Assembly: GCA_003255025.1 (NCBI GenBank)
Contig: QANY01005428.1
Coordinates: 1 to 64,000, forward strand
DNA length: 64,000 nt
Direction of reading: 5' to 3'
Source of the DNA: Datisca glomerata
Lineage: Eukaryota > Streptophyta > Magnoliopsida > Cucurbitales > Datiscaceae
Positions 10,986 through 24,184 of the stretch are shown here, in pieces. Numbering within the stretch: the first letter of the stretch is position 1; the number at the start of each line of letters is the position of its first letter. The notes below the pieces were generated by a model. The model searched no databases. It was given only the letters and a program-made list of their open reading frames with translations, and was not told the DNA's origin. The translations under genes and the position numbers were made by a program.

Positions 10986-12694
10986 GCCTTGGCTTCCCAA
11001 ATGTTTTCATTTTTTGGGTCATGGAGTGCCTTTCTTCTCCCTCACACTCAGTAAATATAAATGGTGAACTGCATGGTTACTTTAAGGGTGCTAAAGCAAT
11101 TAGACAAGGGGATCCAATCTCTCCTTTCATCTTTGTCATCATCATGGAGGTCTTGACAAGGATCTTGAGCTTTGCAGCCAAACACTCAGAGTTTCAGTTC
11201 CATTGGAGGTGCAAAGAGCTTAACTTAGTCAATTTGTCCTTTGCTGATGACCTACTCTTGTTCTGTAAAGGAGACAAAAACAACATGCATGTTCTTAAAA
11301 GCTTTGGCCATTTTCCAAGAGCTATCAGGGCTTCAACCAAATATTTCAAAGAGTCAACTGTTCTTATCAGGGGTGATCCCAGAGATGTCTTATATCATTC
11401 ATGCTGAACTGGGTTTTATAGAAGGGTCTCTTCCAGTTAGATATCTTGGTGTCCCACTCATTACAACCAAGCTTACCAAATCAGATTGTCAAGGTTTGGT
11501 TGACAGACTCACTATGAGAATCAGGTCTTGGGAATCAAAGTATCTATCTTATGCAGGAAGACTCCAACTTATCAAGACTATCTTTATGGCTATGGTCAAC
11601 TTTTGGAGTGGTCTCTTCATTCTCCCTAAAAAAGTGGTGAAGATAATCCAATGCTTGGTAAGAAATTTTCTATGGAATGGCAAAGATACTAAAGTTTCTG
11701 GGGCCAAGGTAGCTTGGGCAGACCTGTGTTTTGACAAGGTACAAGGTGGGTTGGGCCTTAGGGATCAGGTTCTAGCTAATGAAGTTGCTATAGCCAAACA
11801 CTTATGGTTCTTGCTACTCCCTTCTAAAAGATCACTTTGAAAAGATTGGTGTCAAACATACCTAATCAGAAAGAGTTTAATTTTCTTGGTTCACATTCCT
11901 TCTAACCCATCTTGAATTTGGAGAAAGCTTCTCAAGCTCAGGAGAAAGTTTCTACCCTTTTACTTTATAACTATTGGAGATGGTACTACTGTGAAGCTTC
12001 TTAAAGATAATTGGCATCCTCTAGGTGTCCTTTGGGACAGATTTGGGCAAAGACTTTTGTCAGGAACTTCTTGGACTATGGACTCTATGGTGAGTGTTGT
12101 CATTCAAGACAATCAATGGCATTGGCCAACTTCAAACACTTTGAGCTTCTTGAGATTAGAAGTGTTCCAATTCATCCTCCCCAAGCTCAAAGACAAGATG
12201 TTTGGAAATGGCGTTCAAGTCAAAATGGAAATTTCTCTTTAAGTCTAACCTATAAAGCACTGTCCCCTACAAGACAACCGGTTAAGTGGGAAAATGTGAT
12301 ATGGTTCTCTAAACACATCCCAAGGTTCATCTTTATCTCTTGGTTGGCTTTGAGAAACAAACTTTCCACTAGAGATAGGGTTGCACAATGGGACCAAACA
12401 CCAAGGATTTTTTCGGATTGTCTGTGTTGTGTTGGCTACCAGGAGACACATGAGCATCTTTTTGTCAATTTTTGTTATTCAGCCAGAGTATGGGCCACAC
12501 TTATGGACAAATGTGATCTACAGTGTCAGGTTAGGGATTGGCGTCAGTTTGTAGATTGGGTGCTAGCTAATGCAAAAGGGAAGTCACTCAGAGGAGTCCT
12601 AGTTAAGCTAGCTTATACTTCCTTCATCTATTATATATGGAGAGAAAGAAATGCAAGGATTTTTAAGGCAAAATCAGAGATTCCAAGATCCTAA
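10986..12694 (+). pseudogene. LINE reverse transcriptase and zf-RVT, frameshifted
   Basis: The RT palm is visible as IRQGDPISPFIF (motif B region, near 11,098-11,134) and SFADDLLLFCKGD (the catalytic A-D-D box, near 11,237-11,275). A frame change near 11,290-11,320 moves the reading to the frame holding LQPNISKSQLF, VRYLGVPL, YAGRLQLIKT and NFLWNG (11,320-11,840). A stop follows at 11,838, with a further shift to the frame that carries the zf-RVT domain (12,011-12,694). There WLALRNKLSTRDR is followed by Cys-His spacing of the CLCC...THEHLFVNF type. The polymerase could not be translated as one protein. The family is a plant LINE (L1-like) with a C-terminal zf-RVT. Confidence 0.9.
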
Positions 12695-12972
12695 TTGAAG
12701 CTATTTCAAAATTAGTCAGATTAAGGCTTTGGGATTCGAAGTGTTTTGGCACTAATGATACTAATCTACGTTTAGTGGATAGTGGGGTCTTAATCCAAGC
12801 ATTTTGTAAACCTTGGCTATCTTATGAAGCCTTGATATCTAATTTCAGTACTTTACATATTACTAGTTTAATTTACGTGCAGATCTTAAGCCTCTAATTT
12901 TATATTTCCTGGGATATGCCCCTTGTATATGTGTAAGTATCTTTTGGTTTATACAATTTATTTACCAAAAAC
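10986..12972 (+). mobile_element. 5'-truncated LINE with 16-bp target-site duplication
   Basis: A non-LTR retrotransposon remnant of about 1,987 bp is bounded by a perfect 16-bp direct repeat AAGAGGAGATTTAGAT at 10,970-10,985 and 12,973-12,988. It starts inside the reverse transcriptase, so endonuclease and ORF1 are missing. This is typical of incomplete target-primed reverse transcription. The 3' end (TTATTTACCAAAAAC) has no long poly-A tract. Coding content: RT catalytic part, RT connection region, then a zf-RVT domain, in at least three frames. Confidence 0.9.
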
Positions 12973-12988
12973 AAGAGGAGATTTAGAT
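12973..12988 (+). repeat. LINE target-site duplication, right
   Basis: Second copy of AAGAGGAGATTTAGAT, identical to 10,970-10,985. Confidence 0.9.
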
Positions 12989-14370
12989 AAGACAAACTTT
13001 TAATTTCTCTTTTTACCATTTAAATCATTTTAAAATATAGTACATACTAGTTTTTCACCTCTTTTTTACCTTAATTCGTTTATATCATGGAACTTTGATA
13101 AATAATTTGAAAGTTAATGTTTGTATACTATTATGTAATTAGGAACTTGAAATTTCATAAGGATTAATTTCAAGATATTTTTAATGTAAATAATTATTTT
13201 TTTGTTCTTTAGTAATGTATAAATTTCTGTTTTATAATATTTTTGTTATTAGAAACAATAAAAATTATACAAATAAATTTGTATAATTATAACTATAATT
13301 TATTACAAATAGACATGACAAATTGATGAAATAAGATCATTTCTATATTGCTCAAAGGGCATTGCTATATTATAGTTACAATAATCTAATTTCAATTCTA
13401 GCATTTCTTACTTTATGTCTCTATGTTCGAGTTTCTATTAAATTTATATATAACGTATAAGGTATGTTGTTTGGGTCTAGTTTAAATAAATGGACAATGA
13501 AAATTTTATTTTCACTAATTGTGGCCGGTAATCCTGTCCGTTGATTGCATAAATCAACAGTCTGGATCTGTTTAAATTTGAAAGAAAAATAAAGAAAATA
13601 TAAGTTTACTTTTTCTTCTCAACAAATAGTACTCGTTGTGATCTAAATCTACAGATATGATTATCTATATGTGGGGCCAGGCCACAATGTGGCCGCCCGT
13701 TTAATAATTTCTCCTAGCTTCCACACTTTTTCTCCAAATTCTTTCATTTTCTTCCTCAAGTTTACTCTGCAACACTCTTCAGAAAAAAAACAAAAGCTCT
13801 TATGTTGTCTCTCACAAATCAGGATCCGATGACCACCGCACCAAGGGCAAAAACTCTTCTCTTTTTCTTCTATTGTTTTTTTTCTATACTGCATTAGGCC
13901 TGTGACAGCCATCGTGGAAAATATCAGACCCTAATGGCCGCATCCTACGTGAATCTGGCTATACCCGCTATCGCGAACCGTGGATGATCTTGACAAAGAG
14001 ATTATTAGACTTCATCAGGTTAGTTACTTATGCCTATGAATCTCTATTTACCCTTCGTTATGATAAGTGTTTCTCCATGTTAATCTTTTCTACACATGTC
14101 TTATCGGCTTTTTTGGATTCCTGTATGGATATAGAGATTTGGAACTCATAGATGCAACTACTAAATAGTAAAATTAGCTTTCAAGCGATGCTCTGATGTA
14201 AAATATGTTGTTGCGTACGATTAAATATATAGAATGTCAATGTTTTTGTAATTTTAATCCTGAATTTATTCATACTTGCCGCTGACTCATCCTACTTATT
14301 TGCTTAACCATTTATATTGGAAAATGTTTGCATCACGATATTTCATTTCGCGTGGGCTTTATTCTAGCTA
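12989..14370. other. No confident gene; possible small exon on plus strand near 13,930-14,020
   Basis: AT-rich to about 13,600. From 13,660 to 14,025 the base composition is more balanced. A stretch ends in CTTCATCAGGTTAGT, a good donor context at about 14,020, as in a first exon of a gene or LTR leader. A minus-strand open frame at 13,661-13,912 has a Cys-rich patch (CPWCGGHRILIC) but no recognisable family. None of this is firm. Confidence 0.25.
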
Positions 14371-14943
14371 CTTAGAAACATGTTTCAGTGCTTACATGTT
14401 CAAGCATACCTGATACCAAATTTTTTTCTCGTACTCTCTAATAGCGTAAAATTAACAAGAGAGAGTGTTGTTTATATAACAAATGCAATACAATTGGGCT
14501 TTTTTAGAATACACAACTTACCTTTTCCCTTTGAAGCGAGAAGTTGCTTGCAGGTATGGTACGTTTTCCCTTTGAAGGGAGGAGTCACTCGCAGGTAGGT
14601 ACATATGATCTTACCAATTCCAATATGCTTTTAGAGATTTATTTCTAAAACAACATTACTTCCTAAAAATCATCGTTCTAGTATGAAACTATGATTTCTT
14701 TCTATGAAATTGGTGAAATCGAGCTCTAATCAACTAATTTTGCTTGTTTGAAAAGTTCATCTAGTAATTGAGGCTAGGCTTGGTTAAATAATGAATGAAA
14801 ACACAAAACACAAATACTAATTGTTTCTAACTGTCAAGTAATAATCACATTTTACAAAACGTCATTCCGAAAAACTTGTTATTTATGACTTGCAATTAAA
14901 CTAACGTATGATGTATTATTAACAAGTTATTTCTGACTCTAAT

Positions 14944-16851
14944 TTAAAAATGCAACAAGCATTTTTCTAAAAGTGCCAGCATAAACATGTCGTCTGACGT
15001 CATCGTTGAATTTTCAATGGCTAACGGCAGAACACGTTTGTACGATTTGGCAAACCATTCATCTATTAGGTTATCGGCGCAAAAGACCCCCAACTTGTGA
15101 ATTGAAGACTTTGCTTTTGCCAAACAGTCAGTCATTTTATCATAAAGTGTTAGTATCTGCAAAGCACGTTCGTACAACTTGACATATGATTCATCCATTG
15201 GTTTGCCTTCAGAAGAGACTCTCACAGCCTTAATCAAAGACTTAGCGTCTTCAAATCTGTTCATGTGTATCAAACAGATTGCCAAATTGCACTGCTTGTA
15301 CATATCTGTCTCCAATGTCAAAGCTTCCCCAAAAATTAGAAAATATGCTCCCGAAATTAACACACAAATTTCTTTCTATGTTTTCTTAATTTAAGACACT
15401 CTCAATGAAAAATGTTAAAGAGTCAAATGATGAAAGGTAAAAAATAACATAACACAAGATATTATTTCTGAGCAAATAAATTTGGAGTTATGACAGTGAA
15501 ACAAATTTCTTATAAGAATCACAAAGGTGTGGACTTTTATGGAAGTAAATTGCAGAGTTACTAGAGCAGATCCCGGTGCATAACTAAACCAAATTAGAAT
15601 AAATAGCAGTAGATTATTCACCCAAAGATCACCGTGACCAATATTAATTGAGAGACTTTTCCTAATTGAAAAGTAAAAAGTTAGAAAAAGAGAAAGTCAC
15701 TAGGAATACGAAGTAAACCTGTAAAGTTGTTCAGCAGTTCTAAACTCATTTTTGTGCAGATACGCCCCGGCTAAGTTGGCTAAAATTCTGTTGAGAAAAA
15801 GAACTCAAAATCAGTAAATTATGTATAAATATAAGAAGGAAGAAGAAGGAAAGAAGATCGACTCAACTTACTTTGATTTCTCTTGTTCCATACTTATTTT
15901 AATCTTTTTTCCATGTGATCTGGCTATCTTTGCCTCCTTCTCAAACTCATTTCTTCGTCAGTATGCTTCAATTTACCTTGCAGTAGTACAATATGTTCTT
16001 CTATCCTCCCAGGGCTCTGCAAAATTTTAAAATCTAACAAACATAAGAAATATGCTTATAATTTGCACAATAAAAATGAAAAATAACAGTAACCACAACC
16101 CAAAAATAGGTCCTTTTTTCAAACTACAAAAATTAGTTAAACACGTTCTTCAGCCACCAAATAATACCCAAAAAATACAGGATGAACAAAATATAAATCC
16201 AACTATCAGGATGCTTGAAGGCTTCGTATTTAGTCTAAAACAAACTTTTGACATTCATCATTCTAAATGCACATTTCTCAGCATAGCTCACCAGCTCAAT
16301 TTCCTAAATTTGGTAAAAAGAAAAGAGATGAGAAAGGAAATGATAAAAAATTGTGTGGATCTAAGAAGATCGAGAAGTGGGTTCTAGTTCTACCTTGTAT
16401 AGCTCAGCTAGAATATTATCGATCGATTCCTGGGAATCATTTGAACAAAGATGACGAAAAGTTTTGATAGCCTCAATCGCTTCATCAGATCTATCCAATC
16501 GTTTCATCACAGTTACCATATCTTTCAATGCACTGTCCACTCGATCCCCCGAATTTATTGCTGCCCGATATAAGGGTATTGCTTTGCTTGGGTCTTTCTC
16601 TATCAATTGCCAAAAAATTAAGCCCTATTTCTTATACCACGCTAGTTGATATGCATTTAAACACCAGTTATCTTCGGCAAGAAAAGTTCAAAATCAACGC
16701 AGAAACGCATAAAAGAAATTTTGGAACGACTGACCTGAACTTGTTTGGCCCTAACATAAGGAGAATCATCGGAAGGAACTCTATGAATGAGACGAAGAAG
16801 ATCGTCTTTCTTCACGCCAGGTGACTCTCTATTGCTATCCGTCCTCCGCAT
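14944..16851 (-). pseudogene. SDI1/MS5-like TPR protein, five-exon pseudogene (copy B)
   Basis: All five exons of a SULFUR DEFICIENCY-INDUCED/POLLENLESS-type TPR gene are visible. Exon 1 is 16,735-16,851 (39 codons, start ATG, ending YVRAKQVQ, donor CAG|GTCAGT). Exon 2 is 16,394-16,606 (71 codons, IEKDPSKAIPLYRAAIN, GDRVDSALKDM, SDEAIEAIKTFRHLC). Exon 3 is 15,872-16,016 (GRIEEHIVLLQ, then KIARSHGKK and SMEQEKSK). Exon 4 is 15,719-15,787 (ILANLAGAYLHKNEF, TAEQLYR). Exon 5 is 14,944-15,328 (EALTLETDMYKQCNLAICL to the stop). Three lesions: the acceptor before exon 2 reads AA instead of AG; exon 3 is 145 nt, one base short for its phase, with a frame break near DEEM; and the acceptor before exon 5 has lost its AG (TTTTTGGGG). 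The family acts in sulfur starvation responses or male meiosis; copy B is probably not functional. Confidence 0.85.
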
Positions 16852-16865
16852 TCTGCGAGACCGCC

Positions 16866-19100
16866 AAAAAATGTCATGTTTAACTTAAGTGTCCAAATGA
16901 AATAAAAAACCATCAAAAAATATATAAGCAATAATTGATTAACTCTCATCATCTCTTATCCCAAAGTATATGAGTCAGAGTAGGTTCGAAATTGCTTTCA
17001 TCTAAGATTTTGATTTTCTGGCTGATTTGATAAATAATTATCAGAACAATGACAATAACATTCTTCTATGAAGCATAACAAAGAGTAAACAATAAGAGTT
17101 TTTACATTTTTTTTTCTCTGTAAAACCAGAGTTTTGTATCTAATGAAAGCAAAGTAATGCATGGTTTATTGTGTAATACAAAATCTACAAAAAAAATTAC
17201 ATGATAAGGCAGAAGAGTAATGCAGTTACACTGTCAAATAAGTTTCAAAATTTGGCGTTTAATGGTTTTGCAAGGGGTATGTAAGGAGAAAAGAAATCTA
17301 GACAAGTTTTTTAGCGATCTTTATTATCAAACGTATTGCTTAACAAAAGAAAACCAAAGTAATGACTTAGTCATGTTGAAAAAATTAATCATGAATAAAC
17401 ACCCTGCTAACATTTCATATACAAAATGGTTTGATGTGGATAGGAAGTGTTGGTTAAACAATGGCATCAAGATGAGAACATTCTTATGAAGCTGTGTCCA
17501 GTGATTCCTGTGATCATGTAAAGGTCTCATTAATGCGTATGGATGAAACCAAATAGAGAATAATATAGAGCATAAGACTCTCATCTGAATATTACTTTCT
17601 TTCAATTTGAATGGAAGCCGATAGAAATCAGTAACACAAAAATAAGAAAAGTTGATGGACTTACTACAAATGGAAGAAAGACAATACAATCTCAAGTACA
17701 TAATTTTTTAGTAGGGAGTTCAAATCACAATTGAAATATATTCATATAAGATATAATACATCATTAATTCAGAAACGTTAGCCTTTTGTTCCACTCAAGC
17801 CACCTCATGATTGTTTTATTACCCTTCTCATTGAGGTGGCAATCACAATAATCAACCTATCTAGATGGGAGATCAACTGCTTATAAGTTGCAGTTAAATT
17901 AGGAAAAGGGGGAAGTACATACAACTACAACTATAGTTTTTTCAAAGGTAAGGCATGATTAGAGATGGAGCAAATGACAAAGTCTAACATTGGCATAATT
18001 AGGTAGTGTCATTAGTTCCTAAGAGAAGCCATCAAATATTGGAAAGGACAGATTTCAACCAACTTGCTAAGGAGGTTCTTAACTAACTCATTTTCATTTT
18101 TTTTGAAGAATCGGCAACCTTCTATTGATGCATATATTGTTGATGTAATAGATTATAGAATTGAGGATCAGCATTGTTGTTTCACTGCAATTGTGAAACC
18201 ATTAATTAACCCAATTAAATGTTTGATAATAAGATAGCTAATTTCAGGCTGGAAAAACATAAGAAATAGGAATAAGAAGTTCTATATAAAGATATTCAGA
18301 TGACATCACAATCATGTAAAAATAAAAGATCAAATTGTTGCAATTTGAAATCAAAATAAAATATGTTCGACTTCAAAATATTTCTGCACAACCTACATGA
18401 TTTTAAAAGATATGATTAACAACCAACCAACAATTTACGAAGAGTTTTCTACCTTAAGTACTCTACAATAAGATCATCCAGCTCAAATTCCAATTCAATT
18501 CCTAACTAAAACAAAATGTCTAAGAACTATCTAAATAAGAAATTGTAAAAAATTAGTCAATTAAAACATGTTATGAGCTAAACAAATATGTCAAACTAGA
18601 TAGCCCTTGACAAACTAACAATGTCAAACAAACATTAAACTAATATCATGCTTACAACTAATAGCATAAACCCATTACTAATAAAATTTCAATACGTTTT
18701 TCACTTAATATTTTATAGGGATGAATGTTCCAATCAGAATGTCACTTTTGATTTATACCCACCAAGCTTAAAAACAAAATGACATGCTTACTCAGATAAA
18801 ACAAGAAACACAGCATAACAATAAAAAAGAAAAAAGGCTTATAAAAAATAACAATCACAAGATAACATAAATATAATAATCATAATTAAAAACAACTAGA
18901 TAACTCAATAGAGATGTACCACTGTTATACAATAAAAAAGGTATGGCACATCTAAGTAACCAAGAAACTCATAAAAATGGATAGCCAAAACAAACAGTAT
19001 TCATATAATCTACGTTAAATCGAAAAACCACAATTGTAAGTGAAAAATAAAAAATTAATTGGATACAAAACATACTCACAACCTTTGTTTCACAGAAAAG
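16866..19100. repeat. 5' flank of copy B: duplicated segment, copy 1
   Basis: Starting about 15 bp upstream of the copy B ATG, this segment matches 32,153-33,037 plus 39,430-41,060 (interrupted by a copia element) and, in part, 41,530-43,180. Shared anchors are TGATCATGTAAAGGTCT, GGCTGGAAAAACATAAG and CTCATCATCTCT. It holds no gene. Open frames at 17,220-17,701 are AT-driven and are also broken in the other copies. Part of it (18,687-19,090) recurs a further time at 24,185-24,605. Confidence 0.75.
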
Positions 19101-19129
19101 TTCTCACGAAAAGATATGAGACGGAGAGT

Positions 19130-19440
19130 GTGAAATTTAGGAGAAAATGAGAGAGAGCGAGAGAGACGATGTTGTGAGTGAAAGTTGAAGGAAAATCATA
19201 TGCAGCAGAGAGAGCGAGAGTAAGAGAGTCAAACGTTCGAATAGAAATTGGGGGAGGAGAATGGGAAATAGTTGTTTTATAGAGAGAATAAAGCCTCAGA
19301 AATGGGCGGGAAATAGTCGATACTCGTGAGAAATAGAATTTGAGGGGGAAATTAGCCGTTAATCGTGAGGAATAGAATTTTGGGGGGAAAGAGAGTTGTT
19401 TAAGAAAGAGTGGTACGTGTGGAATTTTTTTGGGAAAAGT
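19130..19440. other. GA-rich / G-rich tract with GAATTTTGGGGGG motifs
   Basis: Purine-rich sequence (AGAGAGAGCGAGAGAGACG) followed by two diverged copies of the motif GAATAGAATTTTGGGGGGAA that opens the tandem array to the right. It is likely the ancestral edge of that array, and on the minus strand it would be a CT-rich upstream region. Confidence 0.45.
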
Positions 19441-22400
19441 TATAAATTACACCCTCAAATTGTTTGGATTTAAGAGAGACTATTGTTTCATCATTACAAC
19501 TTTGAGGTTATCTTTTTTATTCAAACTTTCCATTTTAGACAATGTTGAGACTATGAAATATAATTTTGTTGTAAGATAAGTTGACTATCTGTATTCTACA
19601 GTATTAATTCACTTGAATTTAATTTATTGTACTTGGCTGAATTAAACTATTTAACACTATCAAGCGTTTGATGCATAATAAAATAGGAAAACTAAATAAC
19701 ATTCAAGATATATATTATATTTTTTGTGAAAAAATATTAATATTTTACTATACTTCTAATTATCAACATCCAATATTTTATTTGGTAAAAATATATTTCA
19801 TATTTCAAAATATGTAGTGTTATTTTATAATATATAGTGCCAGGTATTTAATAAAAAATAGATGAACTACATTTTTTGATTTAAATAAATTTATTTAATT
19901 CATTAAAATATAATTAGTTAAGCAAAAAAATCATTAATTCATTAAACTATTAATAAATCACGATATAGTTATCAACAAATCACAATAGAGTGTGTATGAG
20001 AGAAAAAGAGAGAGCAAGGGGGAGGAGGGAGAGAGTGTGGTTATGAGAGATAAAAAGGGAAGGGTAGGAAGAGTGTGTGTGAGAGGATTGATTAATAGAA
20101 TTTTGGGGGGAAGGAGAGCCGTTTAAGAGAGAGTTGGACGTGTGGTTTTTTTTCTTTAGAAAAATTATAAATTACACCTTTAAATTAAATTCCAATTTAA
20201 ACAAGCATCTCAAACTATATAATCCTTGACCAACTAAAAATGTCAAACAGACATTTTAAACTAATATCACAAACCCATTACTAAGAAATCTTTTAAGCAT
20301 CAACAAGTTAGCAACTCACACAATCAATTAAACTCATTCAATTTCAATGCATTAAAACACTACTAGAAACTTTTCTAAGAATTGAAAGAATCACTCTCAA
20401 TTAAAATAATCAGTCTCAATTTGAAAACTAATTTAGGACTATCTGTATTAAATAGAATTAATTCACTTAGGACTATTTGTATTATATAGTATTAAAATAA
20501 TTAGTCTCAATTTGAAAACTAATTTGAGACTATGAAATATAATTTTGTTGTAAGGTAAGTTGACTATCTGTATTATACAGTATTAATTCACTTGAATTTA
20601 ATCTATTGTACTTGACTGAATTAAACTATTTTACACTATCATGTGTTTGATGCATAATAAATAAGAAAACTAAATAACATTCAAGATATATATTATATTT
20701 TTTGTGAAAAAATATTAATATTTTATTATACTTCTAATTATCAACATCGAATATTTTATTTGGTAAAAATATATTTAATATTTTAAAATATGTAGTGTTA
20801 TTTTATAATATATAGTGCCAGGTATTTAATGAAAAATAGATGAACTATATTTTTTGATTATTTAATCATTAAAATATAATTAGTTAACCCAAAAAATCAT
20901 TAATTCATTAAACTATTAATAAATCACGATATAGTTATCAACAAATCACAATAGAGTGTGTATGAGAGAAAAAGAGAGAGCAAGGGGGAGGAGGGAGAGA
21001 GTGTGTTTATGAGAGATAAAAAGGGAAGGGTAGGAAGAGTGTGTGTGAGAGGATTGATTAATAGAATTTTGGGGGGAAGGAGAGCCGTTTAAGAGAGAGT
21101 TGGACGTGTGGTTTTTTTTCTTTAGAAAAATTATAAATTACACCTTTAAATTAAATTCCAATTTAAACAAACATCTCAAACTATATAATCCTTGACCAAA
21201 TGAAAATGTCAAACAGACACTTTAAACTAATATCACAAACCCATTACTAAGAAATCTTTTAAGCACCAACAAGTTAGCAACTCACACAATCAATTAAACT
21301 CATTCAATTTTAATGCATTAAAACACTACTAGAAACTTTTCCAAGAATTGAAAGAATCACTCTCAATTAAAATAATCAGTCTCAATTGGAAAACTAATTT
21401 AAGACTATCTGTATTATATAGAATTAATTCACTTAGGACTATTTGTATTATATAGTATTAAAATAATCAGTCTCAATTTGAAAACTAATTTGAGACTATG
21501 AAATATAATTTTGTTGTAAGGTAAGTTGACTATCTGTATTATATAGTATTAATTCACTTGAATCTAATTAATTGTACTTGATTGAATTAAACAATTTAAC
21601 ACTATCATGTGTTTGATGCATAATAAAATAAGAAAACTAAATAACATTCAAGATATATATTACATTTTTTGTGAAAAAATATAAATATTTTATTATACTT
21701 CTAATTATCAACATCCAATATTTTATTTGGTAAAAATATATTTAATATTTTGGAATATGTAGTGTTATTTTATAACGTATAGTGTCAGGTATTTTAATGA
21801 AAAATAGATGAACTAGATTTTTTGATTTTTTTAAATTTATTTATTTCATTAAAATATAATTACTTAGACAAAAAAATCATTAATTCATTAAACTATCAAT
21901 AAATCACCAATATTTTAAAAATTATAGTTTAACTATTATAATCTTGAAAGTTTTATTTTATTTATCTCCTTTACTACTCATGTTTTGGTATTACTTTTAA
22001 TTATCTGAATATGTAAATTTTTCAATTTTACATAAGCCTCTGCTTTACATTACCTTGTTTTATCCAATTTGGTCTAATTTTCATAATATTCTTCTATATT
22101 AATCATATGGAGTGACCATACTAATTTGTCCAACTTATTATAATGTTAAACACTTGACAATAGTAATTAATATTATATTACTTATTAATTTGTCCGAACT
22201 TATTATAATGTCAAACAATTGACAATACAAATTAATATTATATTACTTTTAACATGAGTAATCAAACGTACATCGAAGTACTCAAAGTCAAATTCTGACG
22301 ATTAATCTAAAGTATATATAAATTAATGGGGTTAAGGCTGGAGAAACATTTTATGGAATTTCTTAATTCTCCTTCATAAATATTAAGTAGATCTTAATAA

Positions 22401-23560
22401 TTTTAATTATTTAATCAAATTGCCACTTTTAAATTATTTAATATAACATTCCAAAGCAGAAAAGTACTAAAAATTGGAGAATTTTGAACAATATTGACAG
22501 CTTTTTTTTGAATTCTTAAATTGTCATGTAAATACCTAAAAAGTTAAATAGTTTAAACTATCTACGTATTTGTTTTAAAAATAATTTAGTAAATTTTTTT
22601 TTATAATTTTCATTTTAGCTTACGCCTCATATTCCTTTATCAAACATTTTATTTATTTTAATATAGTCAATTTTATAACTCAAATTGATTGAGATAAGAT
22701 ACCTCAAAATTTTGTTGTAAGGTAAGTTGACTATCTGTATTATATAGTATTAATTCACTTGAATTTAATTGTATTATACTTGATTGAATTAAACTATTTA
22801 ACACTATCATCTATTTGATGAATAATAAAATAAGAAAACTAAATAACATTCAAGATATTTATTATAATTTTTGTGAAAAAATATAAATATTTTTTTATAC
22901 TTCTAATTATCAACATCCAATTTTTTATTTGGTAAAAATATATTTAATATTTTAAAATATGTAGTGTTATTTTATAATATATAGTGTCAGGCAAAAATAG
23001 ATGAACTATATTTTTTATTTAAATAAATTTATTTAAGTCATTAAAATATAATTAGTTAGCAAAAAATTGATTAATTCATTAAACTATTAATAAATCATGA
23101 TAGAGTGTCTACGAGAGAAAAAGAGAGAGTGAGGGGGGAGGAGGGAGAGAGTGTGTTTATGAGAGACAAAAGGGGAATGATAGGAAGAGTGTGTGTGAGA
23201 GAGGATTGATTAATAGAATTTTGGGGGGAAGGAGAGACGTTTAAGAGAGAGTTGGACGTGTGGTTTTTTTTAGAAAAATTATAAATTACATCTTTAAATT
23301 AAATTCCAATTTAAAGAAACATCTCAAACTATATAATCCTTGACCAACTGAAAATGTCAAACAAATACTTTAACTAATATCATCCTCAAAACTAATATCA
23401 CAAACCCATTATTAAGAAATCTCTTAAGCACCAATAAGTTAGCAACTCACACAATCAATTAAACTCATTCAATTTTAATACATTAAAACACCACTAGAAA
23501 CTTTTCCAAAAATTGAAAGGATCACTCTCAAATTAGTCTCACTTTGAAAACTAATTTAGG
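19408..23560. repeat. Long tandem repeat array, unit about 967-985 bp, four to five imperfect units
   Basis: The anchor GGACGTGTGGTTTTTTTT occurs near 20,128, 21,096 and 23,248, with a diverged form at 19,408. The anchor GTAAGTTGACTATCTGTATT occurs near 19,577, 20,554, 21,520 and 22,720. Units 2 and 3 are nearly full length (about 967 bp). Unit 1 lacks its middle. Between 21,905 and 22,700 unrelated AT-rich DNA replaces the end of unit 3 and the start of unit 4. The last unit stops near 23,560. Each unit carries a GA-rich box (GAGAGAGTGTGT) and the ATTTTGGGGGGAAGGAGAG motif. Part of the unit derives from the copy B 5' flank (TCCTTGACCAACT, AAACCCATTACTAA). Confidence 0.85.
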
Positions 23561-24180
23561 AGATGCATCTAGAAATATGTAAAGAAAAGGACGAGTTTTA
23601 AGCAATTGACATTTGAATGATCGTAGTTCTTAAAATGAAAATTTAATTGGTTCGATTTTTTTAAAGATTAATCCTTTACATGACAATTTTACTGCATACA
23701 AAAATCAAGCAAAGGTTACAGAAGAAGTTACAGTCTTTCAAGTTCGACAATGTGTAAAAGATGACATTTAAAAAAGCAGAGTAGCGGTAGGTGAAAAGTT
23801 TATATTAATTCACCGAAAAATTAAAGATTCATCAAATTCAACCATCTAAAAGCCAAACGAATGTTCTCATAAGGTGCAGTTTTAAGAAGATCAACATAGA
23901 ACCTATCATTATGGTATTGAACAATATATCACAAGAAATATGACAGTTTTATCCCAATGAATTTAATCAATAATATAAACACAAACTAACATCCATAAAT
24001 ATTTTGCCTATTGATTTCTTGTTTGACTAAACACTTAACAGAATCCAAATTCTAAACAAAACAAAACAAAGTAGATTATTAGGAAGAAAACATTGTTCTA
24101 TGAATTAAGGGGAAAATCAAAATGTCTTTCCAAAGCAAAAAATAAGGCGAAAGTAAAACCGGGATCTCAATTAGAAAAAG
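23561..24180. repeat. Duplicated segment, also at 41,070-41,530
   Basis: GGAGATGCATCTAGAAATATGTAAAG and the following motifs (AAGGTGCAGTTTTAAGAA, AACCTATCAT, TTTTATCCCAATGAAT) recur in the same order at 41,070-41,530. No gene. Confidence 0.65.
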
Positions 24181-24184
24181 GTGA

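Noticed and set aside
14944..16851. Functional TPR gene
   Set aside because: Two acceptor sites have lost their AG and exon 3 is one base out of phase, so a full-length product is unlikely.
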